A DNA stretch of 64,000 nt from Actinomycetota bacterium (GTDB taxonomy: Bacteria > Actinomycetota > Geothermincolia > Geothermincolales > RBG-13-55-18), in assembly GCA_014360655.1 (NCBI GenBank), contig JACIXC010000003.1, forward strand, positions 1 to 64,000, in the 5' to 3' direction. Under the pieces are notes generated by a model. That model saw only the letters and a program-made list of their open reading frames with translations. It made no database searches and had not been told where the DNA came from. Below are positions 41,483-50,110 of this stretch, piece by piece. Position numbers and translations under genes: made by a program. How positions within the stretch are numbered: position 1 is the stretch's first letter; every line of letters starts with the position of its first letter.

Positions 41483-42141
41483 GCTCCCGCGCTTGCTTGC
41501 TGCCGTCCGCGCGCTTCTCCTCACTGCGGCTCCCTCACCTTGCGCCACCCGCACGAATGCCGGGTTTCGAGCATATAAAGGCAATGCCTTTTCAATTCTA
41601 ACGGTAGCGCCCAGATCCCGCCACAACTTCATGGAAGCGGGCGTAGAGCTCGAGCATGTGCCGTCGCAGGCGGCTTTCTTCGGCGATGAAAAGCTCTCCC
41701 CGGTAAGCCGGCACCAACAACCAACCGACCGCCGACATCGTCAACAGGCCTGTGGTTTTTACGGGATCTTTTTTTGCGGCACGGCTTTCCATTTTGCAAA
41801 ATCGCGCTGTCTCTCCGGAACCTCGTTTCCGGCGGTCGGAACCCGGAGCTTCCTCGCGGTTTTCGCTTACCGCCGCCGCTACATGCCCAAATCTCGTTAC
41901 CACATCATCATGACGGCAACAGCCTCGGGTACCGCGCGCGGTTGACCCCCGACATGGCGCGATGCGCGGGAAAGCAATACTCTGACCTCGTGATGCCGGC
42001 GGCAACAGTACATCGCCTAACGCACGATCGCCACCCGGGTAGCAGAGCGGGACACGTCCATGAGGCGCGAAAACACCGGCTCTTAGCCCTTGATCGTGAC
42101 CGGGCGGGACCCGTTTTCGCGGGGAAGGGAGTGTTGACTCG
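41483..42141. other. Long divergent intergenic region (659 bp)
   Basis: Lies between the GlpA-like operon and msrB. It includes T-runs (41755-41780) and an ATTTTGCAAAAT palindrome near 41793-41804. A 64-codon minus-strand frame (41598-41792) has some protein-like character (YRGELFIAEESRLRRHMLELYARFHEVVAG) and could be a gene remnant, but has no ribosome-binding site or family. Nothing else is supported. Confidence 0.35.
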
Positions 42142-42537
42142 ATGGAGTGGAGAAAGCTAACGCCTGAGGAAGAGAGGGTGATCGTCCACGGGGGGACGGA
42201 GCCGCCGTTCACCGGAGAATACGCCGACCATTTCGATCCCGGCACCTACGCTTGCCGCAGGTGCGGGGCGCCCCTCTACCGCTCCGGGGACAAGTTCCAT
42301 TCCGGCTGCGGCTGGCCCTCCTTCGACGACGAGATCGAGGGGGCGGTGAGGAGGAGGCCCGACGCCGACGGGAGGCGGACGGAGATAGTATGCGCCTCCT
42401 GCGGCGCCCACCTGGGACACGTCTTTCACGGCGAGGGCTTCACTCCCAGGAACGTCCGACACTGCGTGAATTCCATCTCCCTCTCCTTCATCCCCGGGGA
42501 TGACGGAGAGGGCGACCGGGGCGGGTTTCAGCCGTGA
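42142..42537 (+). CDS. msrB: Peptide-methionine (R)-S-oxide reductase MsrB
   Basis: A 131-residue enzyme repairing Met-R-sulfoxide. Zinc ligands are in YACRRCGAPLY and IVCASCGAHLGH. Active-site surroundings are SGCGWPSFDDEI and the catalytic Cys in RHCVNSISLSF. Length is that of the stand-alone form. AAGGGAG lies upstream. The stop overlaps the GTG of msrA (GTGA), so the two are co-translated. Confidence 0.95.
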   Translation: MEWRKLTPEEERVIVHGGTEPPFTGEYADHFDPGTYACRRCGAPLYRSGDKFHSGCGWPSFDDEIEGAVRRRPDADGRRTEIVCASCGAHLGHVFHGEGFTPRNVRHCVNSISLSFIPGDDGEGDRGGFQP

Positions 42538-43067
42538 AAACCGGGGCCATAGCCTTCGGGGGCGGCTGCTTCTGGTGCACGGAGGCGGTCTTCCGGCGCG
42601 TTCCCGGGGTGGTCGACGTGACTCCCGGTTACGCAGGCGGCCACGTGCACGACCCCACCTACCGCGACGTATGCGAGGGGACCACCGGCCATGCCGAGGT
42701 GGTGCTGGTCGCCTACGACCCCGACCGGATCTCCCTGCGCGACCTGCTGGAGGTGTTCCTGTCCTGCCACGACCCCACCTCCCTCAACCGGCAGGGGGCC
42801 GACGTGGGTACCCAGTACCGCTCCATCGTGCTTTACACCACGGAGGAACAGGGGCAGGAGGTGAAAGAACTCCTTCGGGAAGCCGCCCCACGTCACCGAA
42901 AGCCTATCGTCACCGAGGTGAAAAAGCTCGAGCGTTTCTATCCCGCGGAGGATCATCACCACCGCTATTTCGAGAGGAACCCGTCGCAACCCTACTGCAG
43001 GCTGGTCATCGCTCCCAAGCTGGATAAGCTCCACGGGGAAACGCGTCAACCCACCGATACCGCGTGA
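42534..43067 (+). CDS. msrA: Peptide-methionine (S)-S-oxide reductase MsrA
   Basis: A 177-residue enzyme repairing Met-S-sulfoxide. The catalytic site is AFGGGCFWCTEAVFRRVPGV, followed by YAGGHVHDPTYRDVCEGTTGHAEVV and DVGTQYRSIVLY, all family hallmarks. The GTG start at 42534 overlaps the msrB stop by four bases. C-terminal resolving cysteines of some MsrA types are absent, but C15 in the GCFWC motif could serve. Confidence 0.95.
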   Translation: MKTGAIAFGGGCFWCTEAVFRRVPGVVDVTPGYAGGHVHDPTYRDVCEGTTGHAEVVLVAYDPDRISLRDLLEVFLSCHDPTSLNRQGADVGTQYRSIVLYTTEEQGQEVKELLREAAPRHRKPIVTEVKKLERFYPAEDHHHRYFERNPSQPYCRLVIAPKLDKLHGETRQPTDTA

Positions 43068-43301
43068 TCGTCGATCCTTCAGCGCGTCAGAGGGGCTTCT
43101 TTCGATGCCGGATGTCGTGCAACAAGGGATCCCACGCCCAAACCCCCTGCTTTCCCGACGAACGGGCCCTCCCATCCTGCCGTGACATGCCGGCAGCCTT
43201 ACATGTTACCCTACCCGTGGGCACGGCCCATTGACATCCCCTCGCGAGGTTGAGAACCGGTCGCGCGGCAAGGCTCGCGGGCACCCGCGAGGGGAACCCG
43301 C

Positions 43302-43679
43302 TCATGCGCCTTGCTCCTCCCTGGAGAACAGCACCAGGCCTTCTTTGAGCGCGGAGGCCAGGAAGTGGTTGCCGTCTTCGAGCATCTTGCCTATCTCTTC
43401 GGAGGTATAAGGGAACACCTCCATGGCTACCGGGAAAGAGGAAGGCAGGTAGTCCTGTATACGATGGAGAAAGGGTTTATCCGATCCCGCGAGCACGAGA
43501 AGCAGGTCGATGTCGCTACCCGGCACGGCATCGCCTCTCACGAAGGAGCCGAAGAGTATCGCCTTTTCCAGTTCAGGGAATCTCCGGGCGAGGTACGCGA
43601 TGTGTTCCTTCAGGGCGTTTTTCACGCCTTCACGATCCAGGTACGTGATCCTCACAGAAGCCGATGATCTTTCCCGCAT
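43302..43679 (-). CDS. MNT-type nucleotidyltransferase (antitoxin-like)
   Basis: A 125-residue minimal nucleotidyltransferase with ILFGSFVRGDAVPGSDIDLLLVL (GSxxRG...SDxDL), the catalytic core of MntA-type antitoxins that AMPylate a HEPN partner. Its 5' end overlaps the HEPN gene by 50 bases, and AAAGGG precedes the ATG at 43679. A GTG at 43655 is an alternative start. It forms a HEPN/MNT toxin-antitoxin pair with the neighbouring gene. Confidence 0.85.
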   Translation of the reverse strand: MRERSSASVRITYLDREGVKNALKEHIAYLARRFPELEKAILFGSFVRGDAVPGSDIDLLLVLAGSDKPFLHRIQDYLPSSFPVAMEVFPYTSEEIGKMLEDGNHFLASALKEGLVLFSREEQGA

Positions 43680-44031
43680 TCTCAATCGCCCTTTCTGCCT
43701 CCGGTCTCGTGTAATAGTCGAGAGGCGCTCCCTGGGGATGAGAGTTCGGATAGCGAGGGGGAATATAATGCTTGTCCAGTTCCTTGCCTCTTTCTATTAA
43801 CTCCTCGGATACCTTCATCTCGCCGGGAAGTTGCGACAGCAAAGCACTCACCGAATGCCCCCAGGCGTCCGCGCCCAGCTTCATGAACAGTGCCTTCACC
43901 GCCTTTTCCGCGGCCTGCTGCGAAGCGAAACACGCCCACTCGTATTCGCCGTCCCGCAACGCGTGACGCGCATGCTCCAGATCCCGCTCCGCCTGCCGCA
44001 ACCAGTCCCGGTGTCTCGAAGGCACGGCCAT
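43630..44031 (-). CDS. HEPN-domain protein (toxin-like)
   Basis: A 133-residue HEPN protein: RHRDWLRQAERDLEHARHALRDGEYEWACFASQQAAEKAVKALFMKLG, the classical HEPN helical core. The RNase-type R-x4-H motif appears as RYPNSH. The start at 44031 follows GAAGGGGGTG. As the first gene of a HEPN/MNT pair, it is expected to be an RNase toxin neutralised by AMPylation. Confidence 0.87.
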   Translation of the reverse strand: MAVPSRHRDWLRQAERDLEHARHALRDGEYEWACFASQQAAEKAVKALFMKLGADAWGHSVSALLSQLPGEMKVSEELIERGKELDKHYIPPRYPNSHPQGAPLDYYTRPEAERAIENAGKIIGFCEDHVPGS

Positions 44032-44381
44032 CACCCCCTTCACCGTATGATAGCACGTCCAAGCCGGTAAGCGCGCTTGTCCTTGTGGCAACGTCGTCGC
44101 CCACCGGAAATCCCGCATGCCATACGCAACAAGTGGTGCATGACCCCGGGGTGTTGCCGCCAACAAACGAGAACCGACCCCCAGGGTATTGACGGTTGTC
44201 CACCTTACAATCTCCGTATGTTATACTCATCTGCGAGGAGGCGCTTCGAAGCCGACTCGGTGATGAAGCTCACCAGGCGCCGTGAAGTGGCTGATAGCTT
44301 CTACCGTGAACGCGGTGGAAGCTTTTTCCTTGTCGCGGGGACTTTTCCGTCTTCCGGGAAGGCCCCGGAAAGGACATGAAG
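44032..44381. other. Divergent intergenic region (350 bp)
   Basis: Separates the leftward HEPN/MNT pair and the rightward dynamin-like gene. GTATGTTATACTCATC (44216-44231) contains a good TATACT -10 for the rightward gene, but I see no -35 at standard spacing. No gene supported. Confidence 0.35.
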
Positions 44382-46157
44382 ATGGAGACCTTCAAGGAGA
44401 TCACGCAGGAGATACTGGAAAGCATCGCCCTCCTCGCCCGCAGCGCCGGGGAGAGGGGATCGCAATCCATGGTGCTCCGGCTGGAGGACCTGGAGAGGAA
44501 GCTGCGCGCGGACCACTTCCACATAGTGGTAATGGGCCAGTTCAAGCGGGGGAAGACCACCTTCATCAACAGCCTGCTGGGAGAGGAGATCCTTCCCAGT
44601 TCAGTGATACCCCTCACCTCCGTCAACACCCTGCTGCGTTACGGCGAAGCGCCCATGGCGGAGATCCACTACCTCGACGGCAGGAGCGAGCGCATCCAGG
44701 TGCGGGACATCGCCTCCTTCGTCACGGAGAAGGAGAACCCTGAAAACCGCCTGGGCGTGAAGGCGGCCGAGGTGCTCGTTCCCTCCCCTTACCTCAGGGA
44801 CGGCGTGTGTTTCGTGGATACCCCCGGCGTCGGGTCCACCTTCCTGCACAACGACCAGACGGCCTACTCTTACCTGGCACACGCCGACGCGGTCATCTTC
44901 ATGATCTCGGCCGACCCTCCCGTCAGCCGTTCCGAGCTCGACTTCCTCCACGATATAAGGGCTTTCGTGGGCAAGGTCTTCTTCGTGCAGAACAAGATCG
45001 ACTACCTCGACCCGGAGGAGAGGGAGGAGTCCCTGGCCTTCAACGCGTCCGTTATCTCGGAGGCCCTGGGAGGAAAGGGGGTCGAGATCTTCCCCCTCTC
45101 GGCCAAGACGGCCCTCAGGGCCGCCCTGGAGAACGACCCGTCTTCCCTGGAGAAGAGCGGGCTGCCCGCCTTCACGCGCCGACTCGAAGATTTCCTGCTG
45201 CGGGAGAAAGGCGCCGTCCTGCTGCAATCCGCCCTCCGTAACCTGCTCAAGCTGGTGAACGACGAGGTTTCCGGCCAGGAACTGGAGAAGAGCCTTCTCA
45301 CCCGCCCTTGGGAGGACTTGGAATCCCGCCTGGCCGCCTTCGAGGGCGAGATGGCGCTCCTGCGCAGGGAGAGGGACGAGATGATGTACCTCGTCGACGG
45401 GGATTTCAAGGCCATGGTGCAGGACATGCTGGACCTCCACGTGGAGGAGTTCAAGAGGGAGGTCGCCCCCGCACTGCTGCAGCGCTACAACGACTTCTGC
45501 GCGCGGAACGCGCACCTGGACGGGTCCTCCTTCCAGAAAGCGCTGAAAGACTTCGTGCAGGACCTCATCCTCGATTCCTTCACGGAATGGAGGCTGGAAG
45601 AGGAGGAGGCCCTCTCCTCGCGGTTCAACGAGCTGAAGGACATCTACCGCGACAAGGCCAACGCCATCGCCCGCCGCGTCCTGGAAAAGGCCGGGGACAT
45701 CTTCGAGATAGAACTGTCCGCCATGGAGGCGGACCTGGCCCTCGAGGAGGAAGGCGAGTTCTGGTTCAAGCTCGAGGACCGCCCCACGGACATCGAGATG
45801 TTTTTCGGCGCCATCACCAGGACCCTTCCCCGCAGGCTGTCCCACCATATCCTGGCCAGGCAGAACCGCGAAAGGCTCCTCGAGCTCTTTGACCGGCACT
45901 GCGGGCGCGTGAGGTACGACTTCTTCCTGCGCCTGCAGAAGAGCTTCAACGCGCTGCGCGTGCGCGTTTTCGACATGGTGGAGGAGACCATCGGCGCCGT
46001 GGAGGGCAGCATAGAGCGGGCCGTGGAAAAAAGGCGGCAGGGCGAGGAGGACATACGTCCTGAGCTGCAGGCCCTGGACCTTTACCTGGAAAGACTGCGC
46101 GAGGTCGACTTAAAACTGCAGAACCTCGCCGCGAGGATTCCCGGCGGTGTATCCTAG
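44382..46157 (+). CDS. Bacterial dynamin-like GTPase
   Basis: A 591-residue large GTPase. G1 GQFKRGKTTFINSLLG, G2 around PLTSVNTLLRYG, G3 CFVDTPGVGST and G4 FVQNKIDYLDP are all intact. After the GTPase domain comes a long helical region (about residues 275-590) of BDLP type, rich in charged heptads. A hydrophobic paddle is not obvious. Such proteins remodel or repair membranes. The ATG at 44382 is better spaced from GGAAAGG than that at 44376. The gene appears to be monocistronic. Confidence 0.85.
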   Translation: METFKEITQEILESIALLARSAGERGSQSMVLRLEDLERKLRADHFHIVVMGQFKRGKTTFINSLLGEEILPSSVIPLTSVNTLLRYGEAPMAEIHYLDGRSERIQVRDIASFVTEKENPENRLGVKAAEVLVPSPYLRDGVCFVDTPGVGSTFLHNDQTAYSYLAHADAVIFMISADPPVSRSELDFLHDIRAFVGKVFFVQNKIDYLDPEEREESLAFNASVISEALGGKGVEIFPLSAKTALRAALENDPSSLEKSGLPAFTRRLEDFLLREKGAVLLQSALRNLLKLVNDEVSGQELEKSLLTRPWEDLESRLAAFEGEMALLRRERDEMMYLVDGDFKAMVQDMLDLHVEEFKREVAPALLQRYNDFCARNAHLDGSSFQKALKDFVQDLILDSFTEWRLEEEEALSSRFNELKDIYRDKANAIARRVLEKAGDIFEIELSAMEADLALEEEGEFWFKLEDRPTDIEMFFGAITRTLPRRLSHHILARQNRERLLELFDRHCGRVRYDFFLRLQKSFNALRVRVFDMVEETIGAVEGSIERAVEKRRQGEEDIRPELQALDLYLERLREVDLKLQNLAARIPGGVS

Positions 46158-46492
46158 CGGCTTGCACCATGATCGCTCGTGCAAGCCCCGGAAGCGTGCC
46201 GGCTGGCCCGCGACGTGCCGTGACGGTGAAAAGCCTGCAACACCGCCCGGGGTTAACCGGCACCCGGGACCGCCCACGGCACCCGGGTACGTGGTGAGTT
46301 TGCGGCACGGCCCTGGCGGGACCGTTCCGCAAGGCGGTGCAGCGAACCATGCGGGCGGTGATATCATGGCGGCAACAAGGCGAGATCCGCCCGGGGGCGG
46401 GCGGGAAAGGGAGGGTGCGCCCGCGCGTGCTCCCTTGCCACGTTGCCCGCGGACGGAAATGCAGATCGATCGCAGCAAGGAGGCTACAGGAG
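46158..46492. other. Intergenic region with a strong hairpin
   Basis: Two bases after the GTPase stop, GGCTTGCAC and GTGCAAGCC (46159-46187) form a perfect 9-bp stem with an 11-base loop; there is no T-run, but it may still mark the mRNA 3' end. The rest is GC-rich with many short repeats of GCACGG/CCGGCA type. I looked for a fluoride riboswitch ahead of crcB and did not find one. Confidence 0.5.
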
Positions 46493-46873
46493 ATGAAAAA
46501 CCTCGTCCTGGTGGGAGCGGGAGGGATGATAGGGGCGATCACGCGCTATCTCGTCGGGGGATGGATCTCCAACCTGACGTCGGGTCGTTTCCCCTACGCC
46601 ACTCTCGCGATAAACGTCAGTGGCTCTTTCGCCCTCGGTTTCTTTCTCTCCCTTGCCCTGGAGAAAATGGCCTGGGGCCCTTCGCCGCGCCTTTTCCTAG
46701 CCGTGGGTTTTCTGGGCGCCTATACGACGTTTTCCACCTTCAGTTATGAGACGGTGATGCTCATGCAGGAGGGTTCCTGGTTGTTGGCGTCGCTCAACGC
46801 GGCCGGCAACCTCTTCGGGTGCCTGGCCGCCGCGATGATCGGTGTCGCGACGGCCAGGGCGGTCTTCGGCTAA
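46493..46873 (+). CDS. crcB: Fluoride channel/exporter FluC (CrcB)
   Basis: A 126-residue four-TM protein that relieves fluoride toxicity. Signatures: GAGGMIGAITRYLVGGW, FPYATLAINVSGSFALGFF (the N in the pore) and GFLGAYTTFSTFSYETVMLMQEG (the FTTFSTF phenylalanine track, here AYTTFSTF). AAGGAGGCTACAGGAG precedes the ATG. Only one crcB gene is visible, so it would act as a homodimer. It is co-transcribed with a DUF190 gene. Confidence 0.95.
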   Translation: MKNLVLVGAGGMIGAITRYLVGGWISNLTSGRFPYATLAINVSGSFALGFFLSLALEKMAWGPSPRLFLAVGFLGAYTTFSTFSYETVMLMQEGSWLLASLNAAGNLFGCLAAAMIGVATARAVFG

Positions 46874-46908
46874 AGGAACGCCCGCTAGCGATGATGGGAG
46901 GCTGGGCA

Positions 46909-47253
46909 ATGAAAATCCAGGGTAAGGCGAAATCCCTGACCATCTACGTCGGGGAAAGCGACCACTACCACCACCGGCCGCTGTACCAGGTGCTGGTGGA
47001 GACGTTAAGGGAAAGGGGCCTCGCCGGGGCCACCGCTCTCCGCGGCATCGAGGGCTTCGGGAAGGCGAGCCGCATCCATACCGCCTCCATTCTCCGCCTC
47101 TCAGAGGACCTCCCCGTGGTCATCAACGTGGTGGACAGCGAGGAGAGGATCAGATCCGTTCTTCCCCTCATCGAGGAGATGGTGAGTGACGGCCTGGTCA
47201 CCCTTGCCGACGTGGAAGTGATCATATACCGGGCTGACGGGCCTCAAGGGTAA
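46909..47253 (+). CDS. DUF190-domain protein
   Basis: A 114-residue cytoplasmic protein with a PII-like ferredoxin-type fold pattern: LTIYVGESDHYHHRPLYQVLVETLRERGLAGATALRGIEGFG, then LPVVINVVDSEERIRSVLPLIEEMVSDGLVTLADVEVI. DUF190 genes are frequent partners of crcB and are thought to modulate fluoride export. The start at 46909 follows GGGAGG. It lies 35 bases after crcB. Confidence 0.92.
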   Translation: MKIQGKAKSLTIYVGESDHYHHRPLYQVLVETLRERGLAGATALRGIEGFGKASRIHTASILRLSEDLPVVINVVDSEERIRSVLPLIEEMVSDGLVTLADVEVIIYRADGPQG

Positions 47254-47435
47254 GACCGCTTACCGGGCAGCGGATAGCTTGCGGTTGAACCTCGCCGACA
47301 CAACGATTACATTTATCTGGGATGCGGCGGCGGGCTTGCTATGGACAGGCGAGCCGTCACCGTCGGCCTTACATGCATGCATTACTACGCGAGATCTCGC
47401 GCGGTCGCAGGATTCTATCAACGGCAGGTAGAAGT

Positions 47436-48656
47436 ATGAACGACCGGCTTGTTGTTCCGCTCAAGGTCCTTGTCTTTCTATTCTTCCTCGCCGTCGCCCT
47501 CTTCTTCACCGTCATGACCGTATCCGGGTTCCGGCAGCCGCCGGTCACGGCGGAGGAAAACGGGGGAGGCAACGGTGATGCCGGCGGCGTGAACCAACGA
47601 GCATGGCTGGACGCCCTCAAGGAGCTGGATGGTTTCAGCGTGCGCCACCTCAGGCAGGTGTGGGAACTCGGCGTCCCCGGCAAGGTCTACCTGGCGGCGG
47701 ACGACGGCACCCTCTACGCTTCCTCCTCTTCGGGCTCGCTTTACTGCATCGACGCGACAACGGGGTCGGTCAGGTGGAGTTACAACCTGGGGAGCTGGAT
47801 CTCGACCCGCCCCCTGGTGAGCAAGGGAGTCGTGTACGTGGGGTCGGCGAACCGTTTCCTCTACGCCCTGGACGCGCAGACCGGGGCGCTGCTCTGGTTC
47901 TTCCAGGCGCAGGGGGAGATAATCTCCACGCCCGTGGAGAGCGAGGGCGTCGTCTTTTTCTTCGCCGATAACGACTCGGTGTTCGACCTCGTCAACCGCC
48001 TCTACGCCCTGGACGCGCGCGGCGGGACGCTGCTCTGGTCCTACGACACCAAGAGCTGGACCCCTTCGCCTCCCGCCGTGGGCGGCAACGCCGTCTTCAT
48101 CGGCGGCTCCAAGTCGGAGGCCATGGCCCTGGAAAAATATACCGGGAAAGTCATCTGGTCACGCCAGCTGGACAGCGTGGTCTTCTCCTCCCCGTGCATC
48201 AACGGCACCGGCGTGCTCTTTTCCACGGCCAACGGTTGGCTTTATTCCCTGGACGAGGCGACGGGCGAGCCGCTCTGGCAGCGCAACATCTCCGCTTTCA
48301 CCCCCACTTCACCCCTGGCAGTAGGCGACAGCCTGTACATCAATTCCTACCAGGACAAGCTCACCGCGCTCGCCCTGGAAGACGGCAACCTGCGGTGGAC
48401 CCTGCCCGATGCCGGGATGCTGGTCGACGCCACGACCCCGCCGAAAGGGTCCCTTTTCGCCTTCTCCGCGAAAGGCGTCATATACTGGATCGAACCGTCG
48501 AGCGGAAAGCGACGGGGGGTTCTCCTCGCCCCCTTCCCTTTCGCGGGCGCACCCCTCATCCACGACGGCCGGGTCTTCGCCGTCTCCCCGGACGGCATGA
48601 TCAGGGCTTACAAAACGGAGGACGGCGTGCCGTTCATCCCCGTTTCCACCCCGTGA
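47436..48656 (+). CDS. Membrane-anchored PQQ-type beta-propeller
   Basis: A 406-residue protein. One TM anchor (about residues 8-28, LKVLVFLFFLAVALFFTVMTV) is followed by an outer domain of at least seven PQQ-like blades, such as KVYLAADDGTLYASSSSGSLYCIDATTGSVRWSYN, VVYVGSANRFLYALDAQTGALLWFF and GVLFSTANGWLYSLDEATGEPLWQR. PQQ cofactor ligands of dehydrogenases are not evident, so it is likely a structural or BamB-like propeller. It lies 14 bases before a GT-C gene, so a role in envelope glycan assembly is plausible. Confidence 0.8.
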   Translation: MNDRLVVPLKVLVFLFFLAVALFFTVMTVSGFRQPPVTAEENGGGNGDAGGVNQRAWLDALKELDGFSVRHLRQVWELGVPGKVYLAADDGTLYASSSSGSLYCIDATTGSVRWSYNLGSWISTRPLVSKGVVYVGSANRFLYALDAQTGALLWFFQAQGEIISTPVESEGVVFFFADNDSVFDLVNRLYALDARGGTLLWSYDTKSWTPSPPAVGGNAVFIGGSKSEAMALEKYTGKVIWSRQLDSVVFSSPCINGTGVLFSTANGWLYSLDEATGEPLWQRNISAFTPTSPLAVGDSLYINSYQDKLTALALEDGNLRWTLPDAGMLVDATTPPKGSLFAFSAKGVIYWIEPSSGKRRGVLLAPFPFAGAPLIHDGRVFAVSPDGMIRAYKTEDGVPFIPVSTP

Positions 48657-48670
48657 GCGCGAGGAAGGCG

Positions 48671-50110
48671 ATGAAATCCCGCGGGGGTCCCCAAAAGAAG
48701 GCGGAGAGATCCTGGCGGGAAACCATGTCCTCCGAGCTCGCCTACCTGGGGATGCTCAGCGCCACCCTCTTCCTCTACATCATGCTGGCCTTCATCTCCC
48801 TTGCGCCGAGCGGCGTGGTGGGGAAGATGTGCACCATCCATTTCTCGGTGCAGAACAACCAGTTTCTCAGGAAACTGCTGGAAAGCTTCGGGTTCTACGC
48901 CGCGAGCCCCATGAAGCTGAGGATCCTGCTCTACCTGATCATCGTCCTCACCTGGCTGTGTTACCTGTGGGCCATCCTCATCTTCTCCCGGCGCAGGGAC
49001 AAGGGCCTTTTCTCCATCCTCTCCATCACGGTCGTCCTGAGCCTGTTGCTGCTCTTCACCCCGCCCCTCCTCAGCCGTGACCTGTTCTCCTACATCTACT
49101 ACGGCAGGATCGCGGTGGTTTACCAGAACAACCCCTACCTGGTGACCCCCCAGAAGTTCCTCTCGGACCCCCTCTTCTCGTTCACCAGCCTCTTCTGGAA
49201 GAACACGCCTGCGGTATACGGCCCCTTCTTCACCCTGCTCTCCATGCTGCTGACCTGGCTGGCCGGGGAGAACATCACCTTGAACATCTACCTCTTCAAG
49301 TTCGTGCTCATCCTCTGCAACCTGGCCTGCGTCCTTCTCATCTGGCGCCTGCTGGGGCAGTACGCGCCGCGGCGGCAGCGCTTCGGCACCATGCTCTATG
49401 CGTGGAATCCCCTGGTCCTAATACATACCGCCGGGGGCGCGCACAACGACATCGTCATGGCCCTGCTTGCCCTGGCGGCCCTGGCCCTCGTGATGAAGGG
49501 GCGGAAGTATTCGGGGTTCGCCTTCCTCTCCCTCTCCTTCCTGGTCAAGTACGTGACGGTGATATTCATGCTCTCCTACGCCATCTACCTATACGTGAAC
49601 CGCGAGAGCACGCGGGAGTGGATCAGGGACATGCTCGCCTTCGCGCTTATCTTCCTGGTGCTCTTTTTCGCTTTCTACCTTCCCTTCTGGAGCGGCATGA
49701 GCACCTTCTCGCCGCTCCTGAACAACCTGAAACTGAGGAACGTCACCCTGCCCGCCGGGTGGCTGTTCGCGGGGGTCATCTGGTTCCTGCACGCGGCCCT
49801 GCGCCTGCCATCCGGAGCGGCATCCACCGTGGGCAACGCCCTGTGTTCCCTGGTGCTTTCGGGAGGGTTCCTCATCTTTCTCGCCCGCCGCTCCCTGAAG
49901 TGCCGCCGCGTCTCCGACATGCCCGACACCTGGTTCCTGCTGGCCCTGGTGTTCCTCCTGACGCGGCCCTATTACCTCTCCTGGTACCTGCTCTGGGTCT
50001 TCCCCTTCCTCTGCCTGCGGAAATGGGACCGCCTGTCACAGGGGGTTCTCCTCGTGGGCACCCTGACCCTGGTCTTCGCGGACGTCATACCCTACGCCGC
50101 CGGCGGCTGA
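48671..50110 (+). CDS. GT-C-type polyprenol-linked glycosyltransferase (GT87-like)
   Basis: A 479-residue membrane enzyme with about eleven TM segments. SRDLFSYIYYGRIAVVYQNNPYLVTP holds the conserved D in the first outer loop of GT87-like and related mannosyltransferases (D-x-x-x-Y). The later LVKYVTVIFML and TRPYYLSWYLLWVFPFLCL are typical of that group. Such enzymes add sugars from polyprenol-phosphate donors at the outer face. GAGGAAGG precedes the ATG. It overlaps the end of the convergent gene by 19 bases. Confidence 0.82.
   Translation: MKSRGGPQKKAERSWRETMSSELAYLGMLSATLFLYIMLAFISLAPSGVVGKMCTIHFSVQNNQFLRKLLESFGFYAASPMKLRILLYLIIVLTWLCYLWAILIFSRRRDKGLFSILSITVVLSLLLLFTPPLLSRDLFSYIYYGRIAVVYQNNPYLVTPQKFLSDPLFSFTSLFWKNTPAVYGPFFTLLSMLLTWLAGENITLNIYLFKFVLILCNLACVLLIWRLLGQYAPRRQRFGTMLYAWNPLVLIHTAGGAHNDIVMALLALAALALVMKGRKYSGFAFLSLSFLVKYVTVIFMLSYAIYLYVNRESTREWIRDMLAFALIFLVLFFAFYLPFWSGMSTFSPLLNNLKLRNVTLPAGWLFAGVIWFLHAALRLPSGAASTVGNALCSLVLSGGFLIFLARRSLKCRRVSDMPDTWFLLALVFLLTRPYYLSWYLLWVFPFLCLRKWDRLSQGVLLVGTLTLVFADVIPYAAGG

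Noticed and set aside
41598-41792. 64-codon minus-strand frame before the GlpA-like gene
   Set aside because: Some protein-like character but no start signal or recognisable family; mentioned only within the intergenic entry.
46158-46492. Fluoride riboswitch ahead of crcB
   Set aside because: No match to the conserved core by eye; would need a covariance-model search.
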